Assembly (NCBI GenBank): GCA_947476065.1
Contig: CANJPG010000013.1
Span: 1 to 59,567, forward strand
Source of the DNA: Fidelibacterota bacterium
GTDB taxonomy: Bacteria; Pseudomonadota; Alphaproteobacteria; Rhodospirillales; Rhodospirillaceae
Length of the DNA: 59,567 nt
Reading direction: 5' to 3'
In this document: piece after piece, positions 45,348 to 55,138 of the stretch
Layout of the letters: each line of letters starts with the position of its first letter
How positions within the stretch are numbered: position 1 is the stretch's first letter
Made by a program: the position numbers and the translations under genes
The notes under the pieces: generated by a model
Database searches by the model: none
What the model was told of the DNA's origin: nothing
What the model saw: the letters and a program-made list of their open reading frames with translations, nothing else

Positions 45348-47573
45348 ATGAACTTCGATCACACCGCCTCGCGCCGCAGCTTCCTCAAGGCCAGTGCCGC
45401 CACCGGCGGCGGGCTTTTGCTGAGCTTCAAACTGGCGCCGCTGGGCAGCGCCGACGCGACCACAGGTGAAGCAGCCCTCAGTGCCTTCATCCGCGTGTCC
45501 CCCGACGGCATTGTCACCATTGCTGCCAAGAATCCCGAAATCGGCCAGGGCATCAAAACCTCGCTGCCGATGATCATCGCTGAGGAACTGGACGTCGATT
45601 GGAAAGACGTGCGCGTTGAGACCGCCGACGTGGACGCCGAAAAATTCGGCGTACAGTCTGCAGGCGGCAGCACCTCGATCCCGCGCAACTGGGACAACAT
45701 GCGCCGTGTCGGCGCAGCCGGCCGGCAAATGCTGGTGGCGACCGCCGCCAAAGCCTTGCGTGTCCCCGAGAGTGAACTGACAACGGCCTCGGGCAAAGTC
45801 ATACACGCGGCCTCGGGCCGTTCGCTGACCTACGGCGCGCTGGCCGATAGGGCCGCCAAGGAAAAAGCGCCTGACCTCGCCAAGGTCACGCTGAAAGATC
45901 CGAAAACGTTCAAGATCGTCGGCGTGGCGACGAAGGACGTTGACGGCCCATCCATCGTGCACGGCAAGCCGCTTTACGGCATCGACGTTAGCGTGCCCGG
46001 CATGCTGTATGCGACCTACGAGAAGTGCCCGGTTTTTGGCGGCACAGTGAAAAGCTGCAACCTCGACGACGTCAAGAACGTGCCGGGAGTCAAACACGCC
46101 TTTGTCGTGCAAGGCACGATTCCGCCTGGTGAAGTGGGCCTTAACGTCGGTCTATCCGGCGGCGTCGCCATCGTTGCCGACACCTGGTGGCAGGCCAGCG
46201 TCGCGCGGCGCACACTGCGCATTGAGTGGAACCTGCCGGACTCAGCGACACAAAGCAGCCAGGGCTTCGCGGCGCGCGCCGCGCAGCTTGCCAAACAGAC
46301 GCCCGAAGTATCCATCCGCAAAGACGGCGACGTCGATGCGGCCTTCAAGGGTGCAGCGAAGATCATTGAGGCTTCTTACTCCTATCCGTTCCTGTCCCAC
46401 GCCACCATGGAGCCGCAAAACTCCACGGCGCATTTCAAAGATGGCAAACTGGAAATCTGGACACCAACGCAGAACCCGGCCAACGGCAGCGCCATTATCA
46501 CCAGGACGCTGGGACTGGCGGCGAAGGACGTTACCATTCACATGGTGCGCGCTGGAGGCGGCTTCGGCCGGCGCAGCAGTCCCGATGCGATGCTGGAAGC
46601 CTCATGGATCGCCAAGGAAGTCGGCGTGCCGGTAAAGCTGGTCTGGACGCGTGAAGACGATATGCGCCACGACTGCTATCGCCCCGGCGGATTCCACAAC
46701 TTCAAAGCCGGCCTCGACGCACAAGGCAAACTGATCGCGCTCAGTGACCACTTTGTCAGCTACGGAAAAAATGGACAGTTTGCCAGTATGGCAATGATGG
46801 GCAGCTCAACCTTCCCGGCGGAGTTCGTGCCCAACCTGTCGCTCGGCACCAGCCTGATGCCGCTTGGAACGCCGACAGGCCCCTTGCGCGCACCGGGCAG
46901 CAATGCGTTGGCCTTCGTATTCCAATCGTTCCTGGACGAAGTGGCCCACGCCTCGGGCCGCGATCCGCTCGACTTCCATCTCGATCTGCTGGCCGAACGC
47001 CGCATCGCTACTGCGGCGCCGGCGGCCGGCGGGGCGCCCGTCTTCAAGCCCGAGCGCATGAGCGCGGCCTTGAAGCTGGTGGCCGAAAAAGCCGGCTGGG
47101 GCAAACGCAGCCTTCCCAAAGGAACGGCGCTTGGTCTTGCCTATTACTTCTCGCACCAGGGCTACGTCGCCCATGTTGCGGAAGTGACGGTCGCCGCCAA
47201 TGCGCCGGTTGCCATCAACAAAATCTGGGTGGTCGCCGACGTGGGCGGTCACATCGTCAATCCGTCGGGCGCGGTGAACCAGGTGCAGGGCGCGGTGCTG
47301 GACGGCGTCGGCCAGATCCTGGGACAAGAGATCACTATCGCCAAGGGTGGCGTTGTCGAAGGCAACTTCGATACCTTCCCGCTCTTGCGCATGCGTCAGG
47401 CGCCGCCGGTGGAAGTGCATTTCCTAAAGTCCGAGGCCAACCCGACCGGTCTCGGCGAGCCGGCCTTGCCGCCGACACTGCCGGCCATTGCCAACGCCGT
47501 GTTTGCCGCCAGCGGGCAGCGCATCCGCGATGTGCCCCTAAACAAGGTCTTCCGTAGCGGCGCGGCAGCCTAA
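45348..47573 (+). CDS. iorB: Isoquinoline 1-oxidoreductase-type large molybdopterin subunit
   Basis: 741 aa. The twin-arginine signal ASRRSFLKASAATGGGLLLSF (motif SRRSFLK) shows export as a folded complex, carrying iorA with it. Molybdopterin-binding segments include EIGQGIKTSLPMIIAEEL (about 66), RAGGGFGRRSSPDAMLEA (about 400), RAPGSNALAFVFQSFLDEVA (about 514) and GLGEPALPPTLPAIANAV near the end with the active-site Glu. It hydroxylates an aromatic heterocycle or aldehyde; the substrate is not deducible. A strong terminator follows at 47608-47648. Confidence 0.93.
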   Translation: MNFDHTASRRSFLKASAATGGGLLLSFKLAPLGSADATTGEAALSAFIRVSPDGIVTIAAKNPEIGQGIKTSLPMIIAEELDVDWKDVRVETADVDAEKFGVQSAGGSTSIPRNWDNMRRVGAAGRQMLVATAAKALRVPESELTTASGKVIHAASGRSLTYGALADRAAKEKAPDLAKVTLKDPKTFKIVGVATKDVDGPSIVHGKPLYGIDVSVPGMLYATYEKCPVFGGTVKSCNLDDVKNVPGVKHAFVVQGTIPPGEVGLNVGLSGGVAIVADTWWQASVARRTLRIEWNLPDSATQSSQGFAARAAQLAKQTPEVSIRKDGDVDAAFKGAAKIIEASYSYPFLSHATMEPQNSTAHFKDGKLEIWTPTQNPANGSAIITRTLGLAAKDVTIHMVRAGGGFGRRSSPDAMLEASWIAKEVGVPVKLVWTREDDMRHDCYRPGGFHNFKAGLDAQGKLIALSDHFVSYGKNGQFASMAMMGSSTFPAEFVPNLSLGTSLMPLGTPTGPLRAPGSNALAFVFQSFLDEVAHASGRDPLDFHLDLLAERRIATAAPAAGGAPVFKPERMSAALKLVAEKAGWGKRSLPKGTALGLAYYFSHQGYVAHVAEVTVAANAPVAINKIWVVADVGGHIVNPSGAVNQVQGAVLDGVGQILGQEITIAKGGVVEGNFDTFPLLRMRQAPPVEVHFLKSEANPTGLGEPALPPTLPAIANAVFAASGQRIRDVPLNKVFRSGAAA

Positions 47574-47607
47574 ACGCAGACATATCCCTACAAGCAATAA
47601 GCCAAAG

Positions 47608-47648
47608 CGAGGGCAGCCCAGCATCCTGGACTGCCCTCGTTGTTTTTA
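47608..47648 (+). terminator. Rho-independent terminator after iorB
   Basis: Stem CGAGGGCAG (47608-47616) / CTGCCCTCG (47631-47639) with an inner CCAG/CTGG pairing, then TTGTTTTTATT. It lies 35 nt after the iorB stop. Confidence 0.92.
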
Positions 47649-47784
47649 TTGGCTTTTTTGTCCGGAAATGGACGCCAAGGCTTGCTTACCTCTGGGCGGC
47701 ACCGCCGCCAAAGCTGTACAACTTTTAGTAATTATTTGTGCTAATTTGTAACAGTCGGACGTACAGGGGCGGACAGAACGTCGC

Positions 47785-49350
47785 ATGCTCGCGGATAAAC
47801 CTACATATGAGCAGATCGCGCTCAATCGCGTGACCTTCGGGGCGCGCGACCTCGACATCCAATCGGTCCAGCGGACCGGCTGGCAGGCGTGGGTCGAAGA
47901 GCAGTTGGCTCCGCCTGCCGGTGACGATCCGGCCCTCGACCAGTATCTGCGTTCGGTGAAGCTTCACATCGAATACCCCGCCTACGACTACCAAGGCATC
48001 AAATGGGATGCGGTCAAGGAAGAGCGGCCGCTGCAGTATCTATGGACCAGTGCCGCAGAAATGTGGCGCATCGGTCATGAGGTGCTGTTCCGAAACGCCT
48101 GGCAGGAGCAGATCCGGCCCTTCGACGAGCTGTGTTCTGCGGTGTTCATCCGCAACACCCATAGCCGCTTCCAGCTGCGCGAGTTCATGGCCGACTTCTG
48201 GCACAACCACTTCAGCGTCTACCAGAACAAGACCTACGACATGCGCGACACGATCCTCGCCTACGACCGCGATGTGATCCGCCCGAATGTCTTCGGAAAT
48301 TTCCGCCAGATGCTGGACGCCGTCGCTAAGTCGGCGGCGATGCTTAAATACCTCGACAACGCCGACAGCAACGCGAACCTGCCCAACGAGAACTACGCCC
48401 GCGAGCTGATGGAACTGCACACCATGGGCCGCGCCGTATACTTCGGCAAGAATTCCGGCGGCGCCGATGTCAGCGCGACCGGCTTTACCGATGACGATGT
48501 CATTCAGGCATCGCGCGCTCTCTCGGGCTGGACGATCAAACAGGGCTGGACCAGTGTTAACGGCGTCCCCGAAAACACCGGCGCGTTTTTCTTCAACCCC
48601 GCCCAGCACAACATACAAGCCGGCCGCTGCCTGGGCTTTGATCTCGCCACGCTTACAGGTCAGGATCAGGGCAGCAAGGTACTGGATATGGTCGTGGCCC
48701 ATCCGGCCACGGCGCTTTTTGTTAGCGGGAAGATCTGTCGGCATATTTTTGGCGAGAACCCGCCCCAGGCGGTCCTGGACCGCGCCGCCGCAGCCTGGAC
48801 GCTCAACCGCAATGCACCGGACCAGATCAAACAGGTGCTGCGCGCCATTCTTCTCGGCGGCCAGGAAATAGGCATCGGCCCGCAAGTCAAAGTCCGCCGC
48901 CCGCACGAACGCATGATTGCCTTGGCGCGGGTGATCGACGCCAAAGTTCTGCCGAGCGAGTTGTGGCGCTATTTGCTGACGTCGATCGCCGACAGCCCCT
49001 TCGGCTGGCCGACGCCCGACGGTCGCCCGGACACCAACGACTTCTGGCTCAATCCCTCGACCAACGTCGGTATCTGGAACCAGCTCCAGTACATGACCTA
49101 CGCCGACTACTCAAAGGTGGATTTCATGGCGCAGACGCCCACCGGCATCCTGCGCAATGCGACGGCGACGGCTGAATATTGGGTGGGGCGGACGATCGGC
49201 TATAGCCTCAGCGGTGAAGCGATGGGGCTTTTGGCCAGTACCGTGGCCGACGTCAATGCGGGCTATTTCGACTCGCCTTACTACAACAGCGGATTTGGCT
49301 CGAAGTTCATCTCGGTGCTCGCGACGGCGCCGGAATTTGTCTATCGCTAG
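47785..49350 (+). CDS. DUF1800 domain protein
   Basis: 521 aa. Typical opening YEQIALNRVTFGARDLDIQSV, then FWHNHFSVY (about 136), LKYLDNADSNANLPNENYARELMELHTMG in stretches (about 185-212), and DVIQASRALSGWTI. DUF1800 is of unknown function and almost always precedes a DUF1501 gene, as here with a 9-nt gap. No obvious signal peptide is present, so it may be carried out with the Tat-exported partner. Proposed links in other taxa are to extracellular polymer or protein modification, unproven. Confidence 0.93.
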   Translation: MLADKPTYEQIALNRVTFGARDLDIQSVQRTGWQAWVEEQLAPPAGDDPALDQYLRSVKLHIEYPAYDYQGIKWDAVKEERPLQYLWTSAAEMWRIGHEVLFRNAWQEQIRPFDELCSAVFIRNTHSRFQLREFMADFWHNHFSVYQNKTYDMRDTILAYDRDVIRPNVFGNFRQMLDAVAKSAAMLKYLDNADSNANLPNENYARELMELHTMGRAVYFGKNSGGADVSATGFTDDDVIQASRALSGWTIKQGWTSVNGVPENTGAFFFNPAQHNIQAGRCLGFDLATLTGQDQGSKVLDMVVAHPATALFVSGKICRHIFGENPPQAVLDRAAAAWTLNRNAPDQIKQVLRAILLGGQEIGIGPQVKVRRPHERMIALARVIDAKVLPSELWRYLLTSIADSPFGWPTPDGRPDTNDFWLNPSTNVGIWNQLQYMTYADYSKVDFMAQTPTGILRNATATAEYWVGRTIGYSLSGEAMGLLASTVADVNAGYFDSPYYNSGFGSKFISVLATAPEFVYR

Positions 49351-49359
49351 GACGCAAGA

Positions 49360-50577
49360 ATGACCGTCTCACGGCGTAATCTTCTCAAAATGGCTGCGGG
49401 AGGCGCGATGGTGCCTTGGGCGCACGGCGTCAATGTCGCTTTCGCCGCCGATGCTGGCACTGATCAGCGCAATGTCCTGGTCTATCTATTCCTGCGTTTC
49501 GGCATGGACGGTTTGCAGCTGCTGGCGCCTGCCGACGACGCGGCCTATCGCGACAAGCGCCGCACCATTGGCCTGACCACCAGCGGCGTGAATGCCGGGC
49601 GGCCCCTCGGCACGCTCGATGGCACGCAGTTCTTCCTGCACCCTGCCGCCGACCAGTTGCGCCAGATGTACGTTGATAAATCCTTGGCCTTCGTACACGC
49701 GGCCGGCATGCCCACCCAATTGCGCAGCCACTTTGAAGTCCAGGAAATGGTCGACAAAGGCATTGCCGACGGCGATCCCAATACGGCCCACGGCTGGCTC
49801 GCACGCCATCTTAACGTGCGCAGTCTGGCGACGAGCGAGCTGGGCGCCACCGCCGACGCCCTGATCGGAACGTCGTCATTGTCCGGCGCCCCCGGCGTTG
49901 TGCCGACATCGGACCTCGAGTCTCTGCCGTACTTTGTCACCGAAGAGCGCGGCAAGCTAATCACGGCTCTCAACAAGGGCGACAGCCCGTCTGCGAAATC
50001 CGTGCGCCAGACCTTAAAGACCGTGGATGTCGTGCGCGAGCGCATCTCGGCGCTGCCGCGCATTCCCAACCCCAATTACACTTACGGCGATTTGTCGCAA
50101 AAGCTCCAGCCCCTGGCGCGGGCGCTGAAGCTCAACATGGGCATCGAGGTCGCCACCGTCGATCTCGGCGGCTGGGATCACCACGACAATATCCAAGCCG
50201 CCTTCACCACTGCCGCCCGCGAATTGTCGAACGCCTTGTTCGCCTTCACCGACGACCTGGGTCCGCTGATGAAGCGCGTGACGGTCGTGGCTATGACCGA
50301 GTTCGGGCGGCGGGTGGAGGAAAACAACAACGCTGGCACCGATCACGGTTCGGCCTCGGTGATGATGGTGCTGGGGGCCGGCGTCAATGGCGGCAAAATC
50401 TACGGCACCTGGCCCGGCTTAAAAGACACCGAGCTGGACGGCGGCGATCTGCGGGTGACGACCGACTACCGCCGTGTCATTTCCGAAGTCTTGGTCAAGC
50501 GCCAGTCTCAGGACAAGATTGCCAGCGTCTTCCCGACTTTAGCCTACAAGCCGCTGGACATAATCTCGTCGGTTTAA
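49360..50577 (+). CDS. DUF1501 domain protein with Tat signal
   Basis: 405 aa. Twin-arginine start MTVSRRNLLKMAAGGAMVPWA (SRRNLLK), cleavage near VAFAADA. The body has the alkaline-phosphatase-like features of the family: LVYLFLRFGMDGLQLLAP (about 40), HAAGMPTQLRSHFEVQEMVDKG (split at SHFEVQ), GGWDHHDNIQ (about 268) and MTEFGRRVEENNNAGTDHGSA with HGxA (about 311-331). Metal-dependent hydrolase fold is likely; the reaction is unknown. Paired with DUF1800. Confidence 0.94.
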   Translation: MTVSRRNLLKMAAGGAMVPWAHGVNVAFAADAGTDQRNVLVYLFLRFGMDGLQLLAPADDAAYRDKRRTIGLTTSGVNAGRPLGTLDGTQFFLHPAADQLRQMYVDKSLAFVHAAGMPTQLRSHFEVQEMVDKGIADGDPNTAHGWLARHLNVRSLATSELGATADALIGTSSLSGAPGVVPTSDLESLPYFVTEERGKLITALNKGDSPSAKSVRQTLKTVDVVRERISALPRIPNPNYTYGDLSQKLQPLARALKLNMGIEVATVDLGGWDHHDNIQAAFTTAARELSNALFAFTDDLGPLMKRVTVVAMTEFGRRVEENNNAGTDHGSASVMMVLGAGVNGGKIYGTWPGLKDTELDGGDLRVTTDYRRVISEVLVKRQSQDKIASVFPTLAYKPLDIISSV

Positions 50578-50581
50578 ATCC

Positions 50582-50609
50582 AGCGCGATCAACTCTCTTG
50601 ATCAGCGCT
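50582..50609 (+). terminator. Possible hairpin terminator after DUF1501
   Basis: AGCGCGATCAA (50582-50592) pairs with TTGATCAGCGCT (50598-50609), with one bulged A and a 5-nt loop, right after the DUF1501 stop. The following bases lack a clear T tract. Confidence 0.4.
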
Positions 50610-50745
50610 TCTCGGCTTTACCGAAATCCCCGGCTTCGTGTGGCGTCGGCAAAACCCGCAGGCTGTGGTCTCCCGTGCGGGCCGCCGCTGTTCTCAACGC
50701 CGCGCGGTGTGCGTATGATGACCCCGGTCCAAGCCGGAGCCTTTC

Positions 50746-51894
50746 ATGCGTATTATTATTGGCGTTGTTTTTTTCTGGTTGGCGGCGATGGTCGGCCCCG
50801 GCGCCTTTGCCGCCCAGGACGATCCTGAAAACACGCTCTATCTTGATCTGACCTACGGCCGTGTGATCATCCACATGCGGCCCGATCTTGCGCCCAAGCA
50901 TGTCGCGCGGATCAAGCACCTGGTGCGCGGCGGCTTCTATGACGGCCTCGCCTTCCATCGCGTCATCGAGGGCTTCGCGGCGCAGACCGGCGATCCCAAA
51001 GGCAAAGGCAGCGGCGGATCGGGTCGCACGTTGGAGGCCGAGTTCACCTCAACCCCCCAGGTGCGCGGCGTGGTCTCCATGGGCCGGGCCGCCAAGCGCA
51101 ACAGCGCCGACAGCCAGTGGTTCATCGTGCTGGGCGACAACCGCAAAGCTCTCGACAATAAATATACCGTCTGGGGGGAGGTGATTTCGGGCATGGGATT
51201 CGTCGATATGATCAAGAAGGGCGATATCAAACGCGACGGTGCGTTGAGCGATCCGGACCACGTGGTGAGGCTGCAGATCGCAGCCGACGTTGAAAATGCC
51301 AGCGCCGAGAAAGTCTCTACTGCGGCATTGCTGAAAACGACGGACGCTGCCGAGACCGCGCGCAATTTCAGCGCGGCAGAATTCAAGTGCGGCGCCCTTG
51401 CGTCGGGTCTGGGCCATGCACCGCAAGCGGCCCTCGCGCAGCTTTGGGCCCACGGCTATCTGGCGGGCAGGGCCCAAGCCGCAAATACCCTGGCCTTTAC
51501 GACCGATATGACGGAGAGCCCGGTGGATACGGCATTGTTGGCCGCTTGCACCGCTTATCCCCAGGCTTTTCTGCTGGCGGTCGCCAGCCAGGAACTGGCC
51601 AAGACGCCGCCGGCGCTGCCCGCCGCGACGGCCGCATTCTCGCCGGTGGGTTACACCTGCAAAGCCTATAACGCCGCGCGCAGCCACGCAGACACTGGCG
51701 AGGCCGATTTCGTCGACCTGTGGGGCTTTGCTTACATTCAAGGTTTTAAGAACGTTGGCCAACCGGACCTGGAGATTCCCTTCGAGGCGCGCGCCAAAAT
51801 TCTGTCGGCCATCGCCGGCGCCTGCACCAAGGCCCCCGATCTTGGTTTCCTCGATCTCATGGGCCAGGCCGGCGTCAAGGTGAAGCTGAAATAG
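50746..51894 (+). CDS. Exported cyclophilin-type PPIase fused to two HdeA/HdeB-like domains
   Basis: 382 aa. Signal peptide MRIIIGVVFFWLAAMVGPGAFA. The cyclophilin domain (about 25-185) has GRVIIHMRPDLAPKHVA, GFYDGLAFHRVIEGFAAQTGD (FHRVI) and SADSQWFIVLGD. After it come two similar modules of about 75 residues: FKCGALASGL...LWAHGYLAGRAQ...LLAACTAYPQAFLLAV (about 212-287) and YTCKAYNAAR...LWGFAYIQGF...AIAGACTKAPDLGFLDLM (about 303-375). The spacing C...W..GY..G...C..xP matches small periplasmic acid chaperones of the HdeA/HdeB type. The fusion suggests a folding or acid-stress factor. The HdeA call is by pattern only. Confidence 0.8.
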   Translation: MRIIIGVVFFWLAAMVGPGAFAAQDDPENTLYLDLTYGRVIIHMRPDLAPKHVARIKHLVRGGFYDGLAFHRVIEGFAAQTGDPKGKGSGGSGRTLEAEFTSTPQVRGVVSMGRAAKRNSADSQWFIVLGDNRKALDNKYTVWGEVISGMGFVDMIKKGDIKRDGALSDPDHVVRLQIAADVENASAEKVSTAALLKTTDAAETARNFSAAEFKCGALASGLGHAPQAALAQLWAHGYLAGRAQAANTLAFTTDMTESPVDTALLAACTAYPQAFLLAVASQELAKTPPALPAATAAFSPVGYTCKAYNAARSHADTGEADFVDLWGFAYIQGFKNVGQPDLEIPFEARAKILSAIAGACTKAPDLGFLDLMGQAGVKVKLK

Positions 51895-51901
51895 CCGGCT
51901 T

Positions 51902-52258
51902 CTAGGCCGTCTTCCAAAACGTGACGACCAAGCCGCCGGCGACGATCAGCGCGCCGCCCAGTAGAATCGCCGGCGTCGGTACCGTGCGGAAGACGGCAAA
52001 ATTGACGACCTGCCACACCACAAACAGGGTGGCGACATACAGGCCGATGACCTGGCCGAATTCCACCGGCGCGAGATTCAGCAGCGTGCCGTAGGCAAAC
52101 AGCAGCGCCGCGCCCGCCAGCATCAGACCCAGGCGCCAAAAACCGACGTGATTATAAATCGCCATGCGGATAACGGCGTCGCCGCCGGCTTCCAGCAGGG
52201 TCGCAACCAGCAAAAAAACAAACGGATGGATAGTCTGCAAGGCTTTCAGCATTGGCAC
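51902..52258 (-). CDS. Small four-TM protein, SMR/EamA-like
   Basis: 118 aa with four hydrophobic helices: PFVFLLVATLLEAGGDAVIR (note a Glu in TM1, as in SMR exporters), LGLMLAGAALLFAYGTLLNL, VIGLYVATLFVVWQVVNF and AILLGGALIVAGGLVVTFW. The pattern fits small multidrug resistance or half-size DMT proteins, which work as dimers in the inner membrane. No partner gene is adjacent. Substrate unknown. It is convergent with the cyclophilin fusion. Confidence 0.75.
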   Translation of the reverse strand: MPMLKALQTIHPFVFLLVATLLEAGGDAVIRMAIYNHVGFWRLGLMLAGAALLFAYGTLLNLAPVEFGQVIGLYVATLFVVWQVVNFAVFRTVPTPAILLGGALIVAGGLVVTFWKTA

Positions 52259-52300
52259 ACTCGTGTATGCGGGAAGGGAAGTCAGCGCTTCCTTTGCGGC

Positions 52301-52882
52301 TTATTTCGTGGCCATGACCCGCTCGATGCGCCGGTCGGGCACCAACCACATCAAGGCGACAAACACGTAAATCCCGCCGGCAATCCACGGCTCGAAAAAG
52401 GTGCTGACGATGGCTGTGGCATACAAAACCGGCGAGAGCTTGCCTTTGAGGTCGCGCCCGATGGCCTTGGCCACCAGCGAGCCCTCGCTATGGGTGGCGA
52501 TAATGACCTGCTGGAGGATGTAGTAGGAGATCGCCCCCATCAGCAAGACGCCGCCGTACATCGCCATGGGCGCCGCGCCAAAATGATTCTCGCCCACCCC
52601 GCCCGTGACGAAGGGAAAAAGCGACAGCCAGAACAGCAGATGCAGGTTTGCCCATAGGACTGCGCCATTGACGTGCTGCGTGGCGTGCAGCATGTGATGG
52701 TGATTGTTCCAATATATGCCGAGATACACAAAACTTAGGACATAGCTGATGAAGACCGGGATGAGCGGTGCGAGTGCTGCGAAGCCCTCGCCGTGCGGCA
52801 CCTTCATTTCCAGCACCATAATCGTGATGATGATCGCGAAAACGCCGTCGCTGAAGGCTTCCAACCGGCCTTTGCCCATCAT
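52301..52882 (-). CDS. TMEM175-family (DUF1211) potassium channel-like protein
   Basis: 193 aa with about six TM helices. The diagnostic opening GRLEAFSDGVFAIIITIMVLEM (FSD motif in TM1) defines prokaryotic TMEM175, a K+-selective channel family. YWNNHHHMLH and LLFWLSLFPFVT follow. ATG 52882 has GGGGA 5-6 nt upstream; an ATG one codon later and longer starts at 52894 or 52918 are less likely. It lies 42 nt before the SMR-like gene, so both may share a transcript. Confidence 0.9.
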   Translation of the reverse strand: MMGKGRLEAFSDGVFAIIITIMVLEMKVPHGEGFAALAPLIPVFISYVLSFVYLGIYWNNHHHMLHATQHVNGAVLWANLHLLFWLSLFPFVTGGVGENHFGAAPMAMYGGVLLMGAISYYILQQVIIATHSEGSLVAKAIGRDLKGKLSPVLYATAIVSTFFEPWIAGGIYVFVALMWLVPDRRIERVMATK

Positions 52883-53096
52883 GTGTGTCCCCATTTGCCC
52901 GCCTTGGAAACCTTCCATCGCACGAAAAACGGCGAGATGCCATTCCGGGCAACGTGAGAGCATGTGCAATTCGGCAACATTTCCTCGTCCTCGTCCTCGG
53001 CATTGTTCCTGATCCCAGGGCGCTTTCCGGCTCTCCTGCGATGCCGTTTCGGGGGCGGGAGCCCAAGGCCGCGGGTCTTTAGGCCAGTTCCCGGAA

Positions 53097-53136
53097 CGAT
53101 AGCTGGCGGCCGGCGTTAACACCGATAGCTGTGTTA
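53097..53136. repeat. Direct and inverted repeats in the TMEM175/SbmA divergent gap
   Basis: CGATAGCTG occurs at 53097-53105 and 53123-53131; the second copy sits partly inside an inverted repeat TAACAC (53117-53122) / GTGTTA (53131-53136). The 346-nt gap 52883-53228 has no gene. These could be operator half-sites for one of the flanking genes. Confidence 0.4.
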
Positions 53137-53228
53137 GCCAGTTATCGGAAAGACCCCTTGAAATACCGCCGCCAAGCTCTTTCATCTTCCAACGTCGGAG
53201 CCGCCTCACGTTGGCCGGCGGCCTGGCG

Positions 53229-55124
53229 ATGAAAGTCGATCCCACTCCGCCGCCGGACCTGCAAAAGGCTTCCCAGGCCGCCCCTGCAGCGCCGGTCACC
53301 TACCCGCTGGAGCAGGATATTGATATCGCCACTGACCTGGCGATCCTCACCCGCGCCTTGTGGCCGGTAAAGGGCGCAAAGCTAGCCCTGGCGATCTTTG
53401 CAGCGTCAACATTTGTCACCGTCTGCAGCATGATCGGCCAGGTGCAGCTGAACAAATGGAACGGCAAGTTCTTCGATTCCATCAGCCGCAAGGACCTCGG
53501 CGATTTCGTTCACTATATCTGGGCGTTCCTGCCGCTTGTCGGAATCCTCCTGGCGCTGACCGTCATGCAGACATTTTTGCAGGAGCGGTTGAAATTCCGG
53601 CTGCGGGAATGGGTGTCGCGCCATCTGCTCGACGAATGGCTTAAACCCATGCGCATTTATCACCTTAGCTTCGTCGGCGAAGACGGGCGCAATCCCGACC
53701 AGCGTATTCAGGAGGACACCAAGGTCCTCGGTGACTCCACCTCCGATCTAGCCTGCGGCGCCGTCAATTCCCTCTTTCAGATGATCGCCTTCATCGGCGT
53801 GCTGTGGGGGCTGTCGACTCAGGTGGTTTTCAAGATCGGCGAGCACACCATCGACATCCCCGGCTACATGGTCTGGTGTGCGCTGGCTTACGCCCTGATC
53901 GGCTCCGGCCTGACGTGGCTCGTCGGCCGGCCACTGATTCGCCTCAACACCGAACGCTACGCGCGCGAGGCGGAGTTCCGCTTCGCGCTGGTGCGCGCAA
54001 ATGAATCCGGTGAAAGCATCGCCTTGCACGGCGGCGAGAAGGATGAACAGACACATCTGGAGAAGTCGCTTGCCGCCGTGGTCGATACCATGCGGCGTAT
54101 TTCCACCTCCCTGGCCCAGCTTACCTGGATTACCTCGGGTACGGGCTGGCTGTCGATCATCGTGCCGATGCTGGTGGCCTCGCCGGCCTATTTCAACGGC
54201 GGCCTGAATTTGGCCGGCCTGATGATGGTCGCTGGCGCTTTCAGTTCGGTGCAGGGCGCCATGCGCTGGTTCGTCGATAACTTCTCTCGCTTGGCCGACT
54301 GGCGTTCCGCCATCCATCGCGTCGCGCGTTTCCGGGCCGCACTCGACGATCTGCCCGCGATCGAAGAAGGCTCGAAAAGGATCCACCGTGCGCTGAATCC
54401 CGCCGGCCACCTGGCCTTTGAAGGACTACGCATTCTGCGCCCTGACGGCCAGATCGTCATTGAAGACGCCAGCGTCAGCATCCTACCGGGCGACCGCGTC
54501 CTGATGGTCGGCGAGACCGGGGCCGGCAAATCGACACTGTTCCGCGCCATCGCGGGTCTGTGGCAATGGGGGGCCGGCACCATCCTGACGCCGCCCCTCG
54601 ACAGCATGGCTTTCCTGCCGCAGCGCCCGTACCTGCCCCTCGGCACCCTGCGCTATGCGCTGACCTATCCCAGTGCCGCCGAAGGCTTCTCCGATGCCGA
54701 CGTGCAAAAGGCGCTGGAGCGCTGTGGTCTTACTGAACTCATTCCGCGGCTCGACGAGGTCGGGCGCTGGGACAAGGGCCTGTCCCTCGGCGAACAACAG
54801 CGGCTGGCCTTTGCGCGGCTTATTCTGCACAAACCCAGTTGGGTTTTTCTTGATGAAGCCACGTCGGCGCTTGATCAGGAAAGCCAGCACCGCGTCATGA
54901 GTCTATTCGACGAAGAGCTTGAGAGTGCCACCTTGCTGAGCATTGGTCACCGCCCGGACCTTGCCACCTACCACAAACGCACAATTCAGCTGGTCCACGA
55001 CGCCAACGGCGAAAAGCTGCGTCTAAAGCCGCGCGCTGTGGTCAAATCGGCACCGAAGTGGCTGCGGCGGGCAACAAAGTGGATGCCGCGCACAGGTCCA
55101 TCAACCAGCGCGCCTATTCGCTAA
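53229..55124 (+). CDS. SbmA/BacA-type ABC transporter (fused membrane and ATPase domains, YddA-like)
   Basis: 631 aa. The membrane half (about 40-360) has the SbmA_BacA pattern: [18 protein letters not shown], LRWRxWL-like [15 protein letters not shown], and [17 protein letters not shown] (DQR motif). The ATPase half has Walker [19 protein letters not shown] (about 440), a variant signature [14 protein letters not shown] (about 530) and Walker [13 protein letters not shown]. These transporters move peptides, vitamins or long-chain compounds. ATG 53229 is used; a TTG at 53211 would add six residues. It ends 14 nt before the chimeric ORF. Confidence 0.92.
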   Translation: MKVDPTPPPDLQKASQAAPAAPVTYPLEQDIDIATDLAILTRALWPVKGAKLALAIFAASTFVTVCSMIGQVQLNKWNGKFFDSISRKDLGDFVHYIWAFLPLVGILLALTVMQTFLQERLKFRLREWVSRHLLDEWLKPMRIYHLSFVGEDGRNPDQRIQEDTKVLGDSTSDLACGAVNSLFQMIAFIGVLWGLSTQVVFKIGEHTIDIPGYMVWCALAYALIGSGLTWLVGRPLIRLNTERYAREAEFRFALVRANESGESIALHGGEKDEQTHLEKSLAAVVDTMRRISTSLAQLTWITSGTGWLSIIVPMLVASPAYFNGGLNLAGLMMVAGAFSSVQGAMRWFVDNFSRLADWRSAIHRVARFRAALDDLPAIEEGSKRIHRALNPAGHLAFEGLRILRPDGQIVIEDASVSILPGDRVLMVGETGAGKSTLFRAIAGLWQWGAGTILTPPLDSMAFLPQRPYLPLGTLRYALTYPSAAEGFSDADVQKALERCGLTELIPRLDEVGRWDKGLSLGEQQRLAFARLILHKPSWVFLDEATSALDQESQHRVMSLFDEELESATLLSIGHRPDLATYHKRTIQLVHDANGEKLRLKPRAVVKSAPKWLRRATKWMPRTGPSTSAPIR

Positions 55125-55138
55125 AAGGACGGCCTGTG

